In this document: piece after piece, positions 5,094 through 5,263 of the stretch
Position numbering within the stretch: the stretch's first letter is position 1
How the letters are laid out: each line of letters starts with the position of its first letter
DNA from: Cyanobacteria bacterium UBA4641
Lineage (GTDB): Bacteria > Cyanobacteriota > Vampirovibrionia > Gastranaerophilales > Gastranaerophilaceae
Length of the DNA: 5,263 nt
Direction of reading: 5' to 3'
Assembly: GCA_002405805.1 (NCBI GenBank)
Contig: DHMN01000009.1
Span: 6,385 to 11,647, forward strand
Program-made: the position numbers and the translations under genes
The notes under the pieces: generated by a model
What the model was told of the DNA's origin: nothing
Seen by the model: only the letters and a program-made list of their open reading frames with translations
Database searches by the model: none

Positions 5094-5263
5094 ATGAATA
5101 ATTGTGATGAATTAACTCATTTTATAGAACAAGCTTGGGACTACGTTGCTACATATTTTTATAACGAAACAGCGGGTGCAAACTTTTTTGATGTTTATCC
5201 AAAATTTAAAAATTATAAAATTCAAAATAATATAAAAATTAATAATAAAGTAAGTGTTAATAC
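5094..5263 (+). CDS. Unrecognised protein, 5' part only (runs off the window)
   Basis: An ATG at 5094 opens 56 codons without a stop and continues past the window edge. A good ribosome site, AAAGGTGG (5078-5085), lies eight bases upstream and decides the start. In such AT-rich DNA, an open frame of this length with that site is meaningful. The protein starts MNNCDELTHFIEQAWDYVAT and is rich in aromatic residues (Trp15, Tyr17, Tyr21-Phe22-Tyr23, Phe31-Phe32) before a lysine/asparagine-rich stretch. There is no signal peptide, so it is probably cytoplasmic. I do not recognise a family. The same frame is open upstream to 4992 and includes a hydrophobic-coding T-rich stretch (5046-5078), but it lacks a normal start codon. 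Confidence 0.6.
   Translation, partial: MNNCDELTHFIEQAWDYVATYFYNETAGANFFDVYPKFKNYKIQNNIKINNKVSVN

Overview
The window is AT-rich bacterial DNA with the standard stop codons TAA, TAG and TGA all in use. The mix of a Gram-negative-type signal peptide, low GC, GC-rich dispersed hairpins and an unfamiliar small membrane protein reminds me of gut Gastranaerophilales (Vampirovibrionia/Melainabacteria). That assignment is an impression from memory and was not tested.

Region 1 (1-154) holds no gene. It carries three stem-loops in a row, which look like a mosaic of dispersed intergenic repeats downstream of the kinase gene. Region 2 (155-1969, minus strand) is a complete membrane sensor histidine kinase with two membrane segments, an extracytoplasmic sensor, HAMP, PAS, HisKA and HATPase domains. 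No response regulator is next to it. Its promoter appears to place the transcript start at or next to the ATG, so the mRNA may be leaderless.

Region 3 (2020-3600, plus strand) is a two-gene operon, divergent from the kinase. A near-consensus promoter (TTGACA, 17 bp, TACAAT) contains an 18-bp imperfect palindrome between and over its -35 and -10 boxes. The first gene is a two-domain DtxR/MntR-type metal-dependent repressor, which probably binds this palindrome. The second gene starts inside the stop codon of the first and encodes a multi-spanning membrane protein of unknown function with a His/Cys-rich C-terminal tail. A clear intrinsic terminator closes the operon. The arrangement suggests a metal-controlled membrane function.

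Region 4 (3601-3860) has a large inverted repeat, an extended -10 promoter and a tRNA-Gly(CCC) with encoded CCA. Region 5 (3861-5263) begins directly after the tRNA without a terminator. It holds a 30-codon ORF with one CPKC motif and a small secreted protein made of four exact 20-residue tyrosine/glycine repeats. A sparsely coding AT-rich stretch follows, then a shorter relative of the repeat protein whose expected start codon is ATA, and finally the first 56 codons of an unrecognised gene that runs off the end. This tail looks like accessory DNA. The small repeat proteins and the metal-regulated membrane protein are the parts least explained by known families.
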